From Deltaproteobacteria bacterium (GTDB lineage Bacteria > Bdellovibrionota_C > UBA2361 > SZUA-149 > JAITKM01): a DNA stretch of 36,547 bases. The stretch lies in assembly GCA_031278395.1 (NCBI GenBank), contig JAITKM010000052.1:1-36547 (forward strand), read 5' to 3'. The notes beneath the pieces were generated by a model. It saw nothing but the letters and a program-made list of their open reading frames with translations. It had not been told where the DNA came from and did no database searches. Of this stretch, positions 1 through 6,459 are shown piece by piece (within the stretch, counting starts at the first letter, position 1; each line of letters starts with the position of its first letter). Position numbers and translations under genes: made by a program.

Positions 1-483
1 GTATACGGATCTACTACTGGTTGTGGATTCATCTTTATTTACAGTATGAACTTCAGCATCACCACTGCTTGAGATTTCAGCTTTATCTTTATTAGCCTCT
101 GCTTCAGCATTGTATACGGCTTCACTATTGGTTGTGGATCCATCTTTATTTACAGTATGAAATTTGGATGTACTACTGCTTGAGCTTTCAGCTTTATCTT
201 TATCAACCTCTGCTTCAGTCTTATATACGGTTTTACCACTGGTTATGGATCCATCTATATCTACAGTATGAAATTCAGCATTACCCCTGCTTGAGCTTTT
301 AGCTTTATCTTTATTAGCCTCTGCTTCAGCATTGTATCCGGCTTCACTACTGATTGTGGATCCATCTTTATTTACAATATGAAATTTAACATTACCCCTG
401 CTTGAGCTTTCAGCTTTATTTTTATCAACCCCTGCTTTAGCATTGTATACGGTTTTACCAATGGTTATGGATTTATCTATATC
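1..483 (-). repeat. Tandem 111-bp coding repeats with 222-bp super-period
   Basis: Units lie at 483-373, 372-262, 261-151, 150-40 and 39-1 (partial). All are exactly 111 bp, so the reading frame is preserved. Landmarks such as GGATCCATCTWTATYTACA recur at 111-bp spacing. Alternate units are more alike than neighbours (DIDxS type against NKDxS type), which points to expansion as 222-bp pairs. The unit entering the window edge breaks the alternation, being NKD-type after an NKD-type unit. Confidence 0.9.
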
Positions 484-642
484 TAAAGTATTAAATTCGA
501 CTTGAGGTGGTAGCGGCGGCAGATTCAGATTAGTTTGTTTTTCATTTTCTTTCGTCTCTTGTTCTTGTCTTGACCTTTGTCTTGGTTGATTTCTGCTATT
601 ACAACCAAATGTTTTTCTAAATGACTCTATTAAAATACACAT
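1..642 (-). CDS. 37-residue-repeat protein, 3' end outside the window
   Basis: The minus-strand frame opens with ATG at 642, after a GAGG about 12 bases upstream, and stays open for 214 codons to the window edge, so the gene is partial. Residues 1-53 are polar and Arg/Gln/Glu-rich and end in a proline patch (LPPLPPQ, residues 41-47). From residue 54 the protein consists of 37-residue units: four full copies and 13 residues of a fifth. Units carry a K-rich helix-like part (EAEANKDKAESSS) and a FHTV end. Two unit types alternate, one starting DIDGS and the other NKDGS, giving a 74-residue higher-order period. There is no signal peptide or membrane segment at the N terminus and I recognise no family. 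It could be a surface, structural or secreted repeat protein. The function is unknown; the coding call rests on an uninterrupted frame and codon-phased repeats. Confidence 0.8.
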   Translation of the reverse strand, partial: MCILIESFRKTFGCNSRNQPRQRSRQEQETKENEKQTNLNLPPLPPQVEFNTLDIDKSITIGKTVYNAKAGVDKNKAESSSRGNVKFHIVNKDGSTISSEAGYNAEAEANKDKAKSSSRGNAEFHTVDIDGSITSGKTVYKTEAEVDKDKAESSSSSTSKFHTVNKDGSTTNSEAVYNAEAEANKDKAEISSSGDAEVHTVNKDESTTSSRSVY

Positions 643-933
643 AATATATATAACCTCATAAAAAAAATAGCTATTATTAAAAACCTGAAGTTTTTATACT
701 TCAATAAAATAACTCGTTATTAGCTAGTAACAAGTTAGTCGTAGTGGTTCAAATTGAAACATCATATCGACACCTTTATTATACGAAAAATTCACTAAAA
801 GTTGTACTTTTTAGTATTACTTTTTTAGTATTAATATCAGCTTGTTATAAAAAGTTATTCTTTCTGGACTTTCTATCATTATAACATCCTAGAAAATTTA
901 GGTTTTTTTAGGTTTCGGCAGACTCAGGGAAAA
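643..933. other. Intergenic region with small hairpins
   Basis: This stretch separates the minus-strand repeat-protein gene from the nucleotidase remnant. Two short inverted repeats are visible: TGAAG/CTTCA around 685-702, and AACTCGTTA/TAACAAGTT at about 711-736 with one mismatch. They could be leader or operator elements of the repeat-protein gene. I see no convincing promoter pair and no further coding sequence. Confidence 0.35.
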
Positions 934-1347
934 ATGAAAGATCCAAAAATTTGGTTCTGGTCTATGGATTCAAATTACTACACAGAAATCCAAAAACTAT
1001 ACAACTATTATTATAATAATATTGAACATGATACAACATTAGCACAAACTATACGTAATACTTATATGCTAGAGTGGTGGAACAAGCATTTGAGTTGCCT
1101 AATAAAATATCAGCTAAAAGAAAAAAATTTATTTTATTTAGCACAAAACGATTACATTATCTTACGTGAAGGTGCGAAAGAATTTTTACAATTTTTATAT
1201 CAAAACAGAATACCCCTTTTTATTATTTCAGCAGGTATCGCAAATATAATAGAAATATTTTTATTTTTAAAAAAACAAAACTTGCTGTTTGATAATATAT
1301 TCAAAAAGAACCCTACACCAGAGAGACAAGCCAAAATAATTTGGTAA
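934..1347 (+). pseudogene. Pyrimidine 5'-nucleotidase (UMPH-1 family) fragment
   Basis: The 137-residue frame matches the middle of the UMPH-1/cytosolic 5'-nucleotidase III family, HAD-fold phosphatases that dephosphorylate pyrimidine nucleoside monophosphates. Visible family features are YMLEWWNKH (residues 44-52), LREGAKEFLQFL (77-88) and the HAD motif II region PLFIISAGIANIIE (94-107). Missing are the N-terminal DxDxT nucleophile motif, for which no equivalent is seen upstream in any frame, and the C-terminal motif III/IV region. The family is normally about 280-300 residues. The frame runs into the dispersed repeat AAAAGAACCCTACACCA at 1304-1320 and stops shortly after. I infer a decayed gene truncated on both sides. 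UMPH-1 proteins are best known from eukaryotes, so acquisition by transfer is possible but unproven. Confidence 0.65.
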
Positions 1348-1550
1348 ATAAAAAAAAACGAAATTGGTCTAAGGAACTTAATGATAAGCTAAATATTATC
1401 GTCTAATCTATCAATTAATTTCATACAGGGATAATCATAAAAAGAGGGTTGCACCAAAATATATATATCCAAAAATATATATAACTGTATTCAAAAAGAA
1501 CCCTACACCAGAGAACCCTACACCAGAGAAGCCAAAAGAACCCTACACCA
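1304..1550 (-). repeat. Cluster of four short repeats related to the element ends
   Basis: AAAAGAACCCTACACCA occurs at 1304-1320, 1494-1510 and 1534-1550, with a shortened copy at 1513-1525. The first two lie inside a longer direct repeat of about 28 bases that begins ATTCAAAAAGAACCC, about 190 bp apart. The reverse complement (TGGTGTAGGGTTCTTTT) closely resembles TTGGTATAGGGTTCTTT at 6097-6113 and the arms of the inverted-repeat elements at 6187 and 9109, so these look like one dispersed family. The stretch between copies holds no gene. Confidence 0.75.
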
Positions 1551-1567
1551 GAGAGACAAAAACATCT

Positions 1568-1674
1568 TGCCAAACCCAAGTTTTTTACTTATAAGCCCCG
1601 CGTTTAATACGCCAATAGGTGTGGCAAATCCAGCAAAGGTAAATAAGCTTTTAAAAGTAAAACTTGGCAAAGTT
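1568..1674. repeat. Imperfect inverted repeat between nucleotidase remnant and dksA-like gene
   Basis: A left arm beginning TTGCCAAACCCAAGTTTTTTAC (1568-1591 region) pairs imperfectly with a right arm ending GTAAAACTTGGCAAA (1650-1674 region). The frame is open through most of the region on both strands, giving peptides such as ISPAFNTPIGVANPAKV on the plus strand. It may be a palindromic insertion element or the relic of a gene. I cannot assign it. Confidence 0.4.
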
Positions 1675-1761
1675 TTTTGGCGGATTGAGAAAACCGTCCC
1701 TACGTGTTATTATTAAAAATTAACAAAATTATAAAAACACCTAATATAAGGAGTAAGGTCT

Positions 1762-2181
1762 GTGAAAAAAAAAGATTTAGAAAGATTTAAAAAAATTTTA
1801 TTATTAGAACAACAAAAAATTCTTAGTCACCTTTCATCATTAGAAAGCAACTCACAATCAGAATTATCGCAATCCAGCACTTCGGACCCAAGCGATTTTG
1901 CAACGGTTGAAATTAATCAAACCGGAATTCAAAGAATTGGTAGTCGTGAGAAAGGACTATTGAAAAAAATTTCCATAGCTCTTCAAAAAATTGAATCCGG
2001 TGAATATGGCATTTGTAAAAATTGCGGAGAAGACATTGCAATCAATCGTCTTGAAGCACGCCCAGTTGCGGAATATTGTATTGATTGCAAAACTGAGCAG
2101 GAAAATATTGAGCGTCGTTTTAGTGATGAGCATGAAGAAGATGAAATCGACTGGATAATTGAAGACGCTGGCACAGAATAA
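1762..2181 (+). CDS. DksA/TraR-family zinc-finger regulator, copy A
   Basis: This 139-residue protein belongs to the DksA/TraR family, whose members enter the RNA polymerase secondary channel and modulate initiation, often with ppGpp. The N-terminal half is an alpha-helical coiled coil with the tip motif DPSDFA (residues 42-47), matching the acidic DxxDxA tip of DksA. The C-terminal half carries the four-cysteine zinc finger CKNCG ... CIDC. The tail is acidic (HEEDEIDW). The start is GTG at 1762, preceded by AAGGAGTAAGG; the start residues match copy B, which begins with ATG. It converges with copy B, its close paralog, leaving only 6 bp between the stops. About 78% of the first 120 residues are identical between the two, so they are a recent duplication. 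Which promoters are affected cannot be told from the sequence. Confidence 0.92.
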   Translation: MKKKDLERFKKILLLEQQKILSHLSSLESNSQSELSQSSTSDPSDFATVEINQTGIQRIGSREKGLLKKISIALQKIESGEYGICKNCGEDIAINRLEARPVAEYCIDCKTEQENIERRFSDEHEEDEIDWIIEDAGTE

Positions 2182-2187
2182 AGAGGT

Positions 2188-2604
2188 TTACTCTTCAAAC
2201 TCTTCAGCAGTTGACCATTCATCTTCGTCATTATTATTATCACTATACCGACGCTCGTTTTGCTCCATTTCTGTTTTGCAATCAATACAGAGTTGCGCTA
2301 CTGGACGAGCTTCAAGACGTGCTAATGATATTTCCTCGCCACAATTTTCACAAATGCCATATTCACCGGATTCTATTTTTTGAAGAGCTACACTTATTTT
2401 ATGCAGCATCTTTTTTTCATAATTTCCAATCTTTTGAATTTCAGCTTGATTAATTTCAACCGTTGCAAAATCGCTTGGGTCCGAAGTGCTGGATTGCGAT
2501 AATTCCGACTGAGATTCTTCCTCCAAAGAAGAAAGATGCCCTAAAATTGACTGTCGTTCCATTAATAAGATCTTTTTAAATCTTTCTAAATCTTTTTTTT
2601 TCAT
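2188..2604 (-). CDS. DksA/TraR-family zinc-finger regulator, copy B
   Basis: This 138-residue paralog of the gene at 1762 lies in convergent orientation. It has the same architecture: helical hairpin with DPSDFA tip motif, then CENCG ... CIDC zinc finger, then an acidic tail (NNNDEDEW). The frame extends upstream to 2682, but the start is set at ATG 2604 because AAGGAG lies 10-12 bases before it and the N terminus then aligns residue for residue with copy A. The zinc-finger and tip residues are intact in both copies, so both could work at RNA polymerase. The differences concentrate in the tails and in coiled-coil surface positions, which is where specialisation would be expected. Confidence 0.92.
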   Translation of the reverse strand: MKKKDLERFKKILLMERQSILGHLSSLEEESQSELSQSSTSDPSDFATVEINQAEIQKIGNYEKKMLHKISVALQKIESGEYGICENCGEEISLARLEARPVAQLCIDCKTEMEQNERRYSDNNNDEDEWSTAEEFEE

Positions 2605-2789
2605 TAATACATCTCCTTTTAGTAATTCATAAACTAAAAAATCATCCTTCTCTAACCAAGAAAGATTATCCCCCACCCCCATTAGCTAAGTGGTTAGGGG
2701 CGCGGAGTTTATGTTAGATTTATATTAAAAGTCAATTATAAAAAAAATACTTGCCAATTCTAACATAAATTGCCTATCTACTTGCCTTT

Positions 2790-3245
2790 ATGAAAGAACA
2801 AGTAAAATATAATCTATGCTTTATTTATAATGTTGAACATATCCATTTTGGACAGTTCGACCTAGGAGGTGTGCTCTATCATCCACGTTATTTTCACCTC
2901 TATGAAATGGCGCGTGAATTTTTACTCAAAACTCACGCTCTCCCCTACACCGTTTTGCTTGAACGCGATCAACATTTATTAGTTTCAGAATCGCATCAAA
3001 AATTTATCAATCCCATTTTTTATGGCAAAAAATATATCATCTATTTATGGATTACCAATATTAGAAAAGCCTCTATTGTCATGCACTATGATATTCTAGA
3101 TATAGAAACAAACTCTCTGATTCATAAAGCTTGGACTAAACATGCTTTTATAGAAAAGAACGCTCAGAGTTTCAAAATTGCAGAATTGCCTTTCAATCTA
3201 CTTGAAATTATGAAAAAATATGCACAAGACGTTGAGGTTTTATGA
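2790..3245 (+). CDS. YbgC-like hotdog acyl-CoA thioesterase
   Basis: This 151-residue protein has a 4HBT hotdog fold and probably hydrolyses acyl-CoA or acyl-carrier thioesters in the cytoplasm. The family signature is clear near the N terminus: the catalytic Asp followed by GGVLYHPRYF and then the helix YEMAREFLL (residues about 24-47), as in YbgC and 4-hydroxybenzoyl-CoA thioesterase. The length is typical of the family. No good ribosome-binding site precedes ATG 2790. The stop codon overlaps the start of the next gene by 4 bases (ATGA), so the pair is probably translationally coupled with the deacetylase-fold protein. The true acyl substrate cannot be told from the sequence. Confidence 0.85.
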   Translation: MKEQVKYNLCFIYNVEHIHFGQFDLGGVLYHPRYFHLYEMAREFLLKTHALPYTVLLERDQHLLVSESHQKFINPIFYGKKYIIYLWITNIRKASIVMHYDILDIETNSLIHKAWTKHAFIEKNAQSFKIAELPFNLLEIMKKYAQDVEVL

Positions 3246-4387
3246 CAGACGACAAGCTCGAGAATAATTTAAATCTAACTATTGAAGACAATCCAGCTTT
3301 TAAATTACTACAAAATGCCAATCAGCTTGATGAAAAAGAAATTATTTTTCGCCACTACGTTAATAAAATAATTGGCTATATTATCTATTACTCTGGTTTG
3401 ATCATGGCACTTCGACAAAGAGATTGCAAAAAGGGTGATCTGGCTTGGCGTATTCTCAAATATGAAAAAATCTTAACTCCTGAAGCTGCTCAAAACGAAA
3501 TTTTACAAGACAACATTACTTTACTTGAGGATTTTAAACTTCACTTAGAATTTCTAAAAGAAAAATGTCAAGTTATCCCTTTTCGGCAGTTACTTTTAAA
3601 ACAAATCAATGGCGAAAATATTCCACCTAATACAGTGGTGCTGACTTTCGACAAAGGACATCAATCGATTTACACCAATGCTCTGCCTTTACTTAAACAA
3701 TATAACTTGCCAGCTACTCTTTTTATTCCGACTATCTATATCGGTTCGAGCAATATGTTGTGGTATGAAAAGCTGCTCACTGCTTTTCAGATTCTAAAAA
3801 ATAATAACATTCCTCTAGACTTTCCTTTTCTGAAAGATTTCGAACTTATCTATAATACTTTTAATAGCAAAATAAATTTTAAAACTGACTGGAATTCTTC
3901 TTTAATAACTTACTTAAGGACTTTAGACATTAATGAACGTTATGCTATCCTTCATTCCGTTTTAGAGGTAGTCGAAAAAATCACAGCTTTTCCACAAGTC
4001 AAAAGTTTTATGTCTTGGAAAGAAGTTGAGCTTGCTTTTCAAGATGGTTTTGACATCGGGACAATGGGGCACGGCTACCAATATTTTAGGGAACTTTCTC
4101 CAGCAGAGCTAGAAGAAGAGTTAAAACTCAGTGTGCAAGCTTTGCTCGAACATAAAATTGAGCCGCTACCAATTATTTGTCCGCCAGATCAGGATGAATT
4201 ATTTCCAAATACTAGAGCGCAGTTAGTTAAGTTAGGGGTATCAGTATATTGTGGTGGCACGTTGTATTGGAATAATTTAAACAGCAAAGAATTGGGAATC
4301 TATTATAGGCGAACGCCACTACGGGATCTTGTTAAAACCAAGCCAGAGTTAGCTATGCAATTATGGAATTTGAAATTATTAAACTAA
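3242..4387 (+). CDS. Polysaccharide-deacetylase-fold protein lacking metal ligands
   Basis: This 381-residue protein has a NodB-like carbohydrate esterase 4 domain from about residue 115 onward. Landmarks are VVLTFDKGHQSIYTNALPLL (motif 1), LPATLFIPTIYIG, MLWYEKLL, SWKEVELAFQDGFDIG (motif 2 region) and ELSPAELEEEL. Active members use a DHH metal triad, with TFDDG in motif 1 and HTxxH in motif 2. Here motif 1 reads TFDKG and the motif 2 segment after DIG reads TMGHGYQ, so in a gap-free alignment the second Asp is Lys and the two His are Met and Tyr. The first Asp, the catalytic base, remains. I infer an inactive or re-purposed homologue. The N-terminal ~110 residues (helical) are not recognised. 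It overlaps the thioesterase by 4 bp and is followed within 5 bp by the 534-residue orphan. Confidence 0.82.
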   Translation: MTDDKLENNLNLTIEDNPAFKLLQNANQLDEKEIIFRHYVNKIIGYIIYYSGLIMALRQRDCKKGDLAWRILKYEKILTPEAAQNEILQDNITLLEDFKLHLEFLKEKCQVIPFRQLLLKQINGENIPPNTVVLTFDKGHQSIYTNALPLLKQYNLPATLFIPTIYIGSSNMLWYEKLLTAFQILKNNNIPLDFPFLKDFELIYNTFNSKINFKTDWNSSLITYLRTLDINERYAILHSVLEVVEKITAFPQVKSFMSWKEVELAFQDGFDIGTMGHGYQYFRELSPAELEEELKLSVQALLEHKIEPLPIICPPDQDELFPNTRAQLVKLGVSVYCGGTLYWNNLNSKELGIYYRRTPLRDLVKTKPELAMQLWNLKLLN

Positions 4388-4392
4388 AATAA

Positions 4393-5997
4393 ATGCTTAA
4401 CGAAAAAATTCTCGATATTACTACGGAGTTCTGTGGAACTTTTAACATCATTCTCAAGGGCTATCCGCAATATGCCCTAGACCTTAACTATCAAAGCCTA
4501 ACTACGATTAATTTGCTCCTCGAAACTTTGCGGGGCAAAACTTCTTTCTCAGATGAAGAAAATAAATATCTTAATGGTTGCGCTTGTTATCTTGCAGCCA
4601 TGGCGCACGATATTTGGGCATTTTTTCCCGGGAGTCAAAACCTGGATTTAAATTTAAACGAAAACAATGAAGTTATACTTTCGACTTACGGAGCAAAATA
4701 TACTTCTGAAGATTCGCCTTATATTATCAACCTAACTCGCACCTTAAAATCGATTTTAGTTTCTGACACAATTATGATTTCGCCGGAGTATTCAAAAAAA
4801 CTTAATAGTTTTGAAAATTTTATTGCGCCGGCTTTTTTAGGTATAGCCTGTGGTTTTAGTCCATATGGTGTGGGAGTTTGGACTACTAAAAAGTGCGATG
4901 ATTTACTAGAGCACACAGCGGTTGCAGTTAGTTCTCTGGCTACCTCAACTGCACAAACCTATAAAAAATTATTTCCACTTGAAAAATATGGTGCGCAACC
5001 TGAATTATATATTTCTGGTCTTATTTATCCGCCAACTGGATTTGAAGATTATGAATATGCCAAGTCAGCTTTATCGCTAATTAAATTTAAAAATAAAAAT
5101 ACTTTAGATGATAATGAATTTTATACTTTGTCGAAAAATCTAGCTAGGCTGCCAGACCCACGTATATCAGAGACGGGGTTGATTTGTGCTGTTTCTTTGG
5201 CGACGGCAGATGATTTGGATTTGCGGTTATTATTAGACAGTAAGCTTTTGCATTTTGATATTTTTTCTGCTGTGTCAAAAATACGTCCACAGCTTAGTTC
5301 TGGGAATTTCTTACAAGTTTTAGAGACTGGAGAGTTGGCTAGGGCAGTTAATATTTTGGAGCTTGAGAAAACATTTAATCTTGTACCTTATATAAAATTC
5401 CCGTCTTATTATTGCCAGCACCAACATTTAGCTGATTTAATCAGCGCCCTCTATTTGCGTAATTTAAAGTCAGCGTTAGAAGCTTTACAAGAGTTAGAGA
5501 GGCAAAATAAAATTGATTTAGATTTATTTTTGCAAAAAATATTTATTCAAATTTGTTTAGGTGATTTAGAGTTAGCTAAAAAAGAGTTAGAAAAAATTGA
5601 TTTACAGAGTCTGCCTGAAGGTTCACCTGAGCAAGGTTTTTTATTGGAATTTACCGGGATTATCTACTATTTAGAGCAAGATTTTAAAAATTCTTATAAT
5701 TATCTAATGCGGGCTTTAAATATTCCCGAGCTAGCAAAATCAGAAAAGATTATTATTGCTGAAAACATTTCAAATATTTTGATGGCGTCTCAACAGTTTG
5801 ATGAATTAATAAAATTTTCTAATAAGTTAGAAATAAATCAACTGCAAAATTTGAATATTCTAATCAATCACTGTTTAGCTTATCTACATGTCGAAGACAA
5901 AAAAGAGTTTAGAGAAATCCTCAAAAACCTTGTTCAAAAAATTCCCTTTGATAAACGAGTTTTCGCCCTTCTGCGCATGTCATTAAGCATGAATTAA
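4393..5997 (+). CDS. Uncharacterised 534-residue helical protein, TPR-like C-terminal part
   Basis: I do not recognise this family. The protein begins 5 bp after the deacetylase-fold gene, with no clear ribosome-binding site, so it is probably co-transcribed and coupled. It has no signal peptide. A hydrophobic, glycine-rich stretch (FIAPAFLGIACGFSPYGVGVW, around residues 142-162) might be buried or membrane-associated. From about residue 300 it is built of helical pairs such as LKSALEALQELERQ, DLELAKKELEKIDL and YYLEQDFKNSYNYLMRAL, which look like degenerate tetratricopeptide repeats. A scaffold or partner for the two upstream gene products is plausible but is inference only. Confidence 0.8.
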   Translation: MLNEKILDITTEFCGTFNIILKGYPQYALDLNYQSLTTINLLLETLRGKTSFSDEENKYLNGCACYLAAMAHDIWAFFPGSQNLDLNLNENNEVILSTYGAKYTSEDSPYIINLTRTLKSILVSDTIMISPEYSKKLNSFENFIAPAFLGIACGFSPYGVGVWTTKKCDDLLEHTAVAVSSLATSTAQTYKKLFPLEKYGAQPELYISGLIYPPTGFEDYEYAKSALSLIKFKNKNTLDDNEFYTLSKNLARLPDPRISETGLICAVSLATADDLDLRLLLDSKLLHFDIFSAVSKIRPQLSSGNFLQVLETGELARAVNILELEKTFNLVPYIKFPSYYCQHQHLADLISALYLRNLKSALEALQELERQNKIDLDLFLQKIFIQICLGDLELAKKELEKIDLQSLPEGSPEQGFLLEFTGIIYYLEQDFKNSYNYLMRALNIPELAKSEKIIIAENISNILMASQQFDELIKFSNKLEINQLQNLNILINHCLAYLHVEDKKEFREILKNLVQKIPFDKRVFALLRMSLSMN

Positions 5998-6073
5998 ATC
6001 AACAAGTTCCAACCAGACTGCTCATAAACAAAAATAAAACAAATTCACAAATAGACTGCTTCAAATTGGCAAA

Positions 6074-6113
6074 TTGGTATTGGGTTCTTTGGTAAATTGG
6101 TATAGGGTTCTTT
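6074..6113 (+). repeat. Two direct copies of the TTGGTATNGGGTTCTTT motif
   Basis: TTGGTATTGGGTTCTTT (6074-6090) and TTGGTATAGGGTTCTTT (6097-6113) are direct repeats 23 bp apart. They share the core GGTATNGGGTT with the arms of the element at 6187-6307 and, in reverse complement, with the cluster at 1304-1550. They are probably solo ends or decayed members of the same repeat family. Confidence 0.7.
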
Positions 6114-6186
6114 ATTTTTCTTATCTTTTTAATGCTTGTTAGGTTATAATATATTTAATTTATTTGCTATTTTTATAAATTTTAGC

Positions 6187-6307
6187 TGGTATCGGGTTAC
6201 TTTATATTTTACTTTATATTTTAGAAAATAACTTAAAGATTAACTTAATCGTCAAATATTTTTAAAAGTTTCCATTTAAATTTATGTCTAAAAGTAACCC
6301 GATACCA
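6187..6307 (-). repeat. MITE-like element copy 1 with 17-bp perfect terminal inverted repeats
   Basis: The arm TGGTATCGGGTTACTTT (6187-6203) has an exact reverse complement at 6291-6307, enclosing an AT-rich core with no coding capacity. The core read on the minus strand aligns with the core of the element at 9109-9278; both contain CATAAATTT followed shortly by TGGAAACTTTTAAAAAT and then ACGAT. The two copies therefore lie in opposite orientations. A non-autonomous transposon (MITE) is the simplest reading. No flanking target duplication is obvious. Confidence 0.8.
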
Positions 6308-6331
6308 ACCAAACTAAATAAAAAAGAGCTT

Positions 6332-6459
6332 GCCTCCTAGAATAAGGCGGAGGATTACCTCGACAGTCACCACCCATCTCTGCCTCTTGCATTACAAAAA
6401 GTTATGCAATAGTCATGTTCAGCCAGCGCTAGTAATAAACCTTAAAGGACAGAATAACA
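6332..6459 (+). other. Possible structured leader of rmuC
   Basis: Two hairpins precede rmuC: CCTCC (6333-6337) pairs with GGAGG (6349-6353), and TTGCATTAC (6387-6395) pairs with GTTATGCAA (6401-6409) with one mismatch. The region is less AT-rich than its surroundings and encodes nothing recognisable. It may be an mRNA leader or a repeat remnant. AAAGGA lies about 11 bases before the rmuC ATG. Confidence 0.3.

Larger units (their letters stand above)
1762..2604. repeat. Large inverted duplication (two dksA-like genes tail to tail)
   Basis: The two genes form an inverted repeat with arms of about 400 bp around a centre near 2185. A 60-base block is identical in inverted orientation (1861-1920 against 2446-2505), covering the coiled-coil tip. 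Other long near-identical blocks cover the zinc finger. Silent sites are also conserved in the 60-base block, which implies a very recent event or gene conversion. Confidence 0.9.

Noticed and set aside
1-483. CRISPR array for the repeats at the window start
   Set aside because: Units are 111 bp, contiguous without spacers and in coding frame; they are tandem coding repeats.
2605-2682. Longer start for the minus-strand DksA-like gene (ATG or alternative at 2682)
   Set aside because: The extra 26 residues do not match the paralog, while ATG 2604 has AAGGAG and gives a colinear N terminus.
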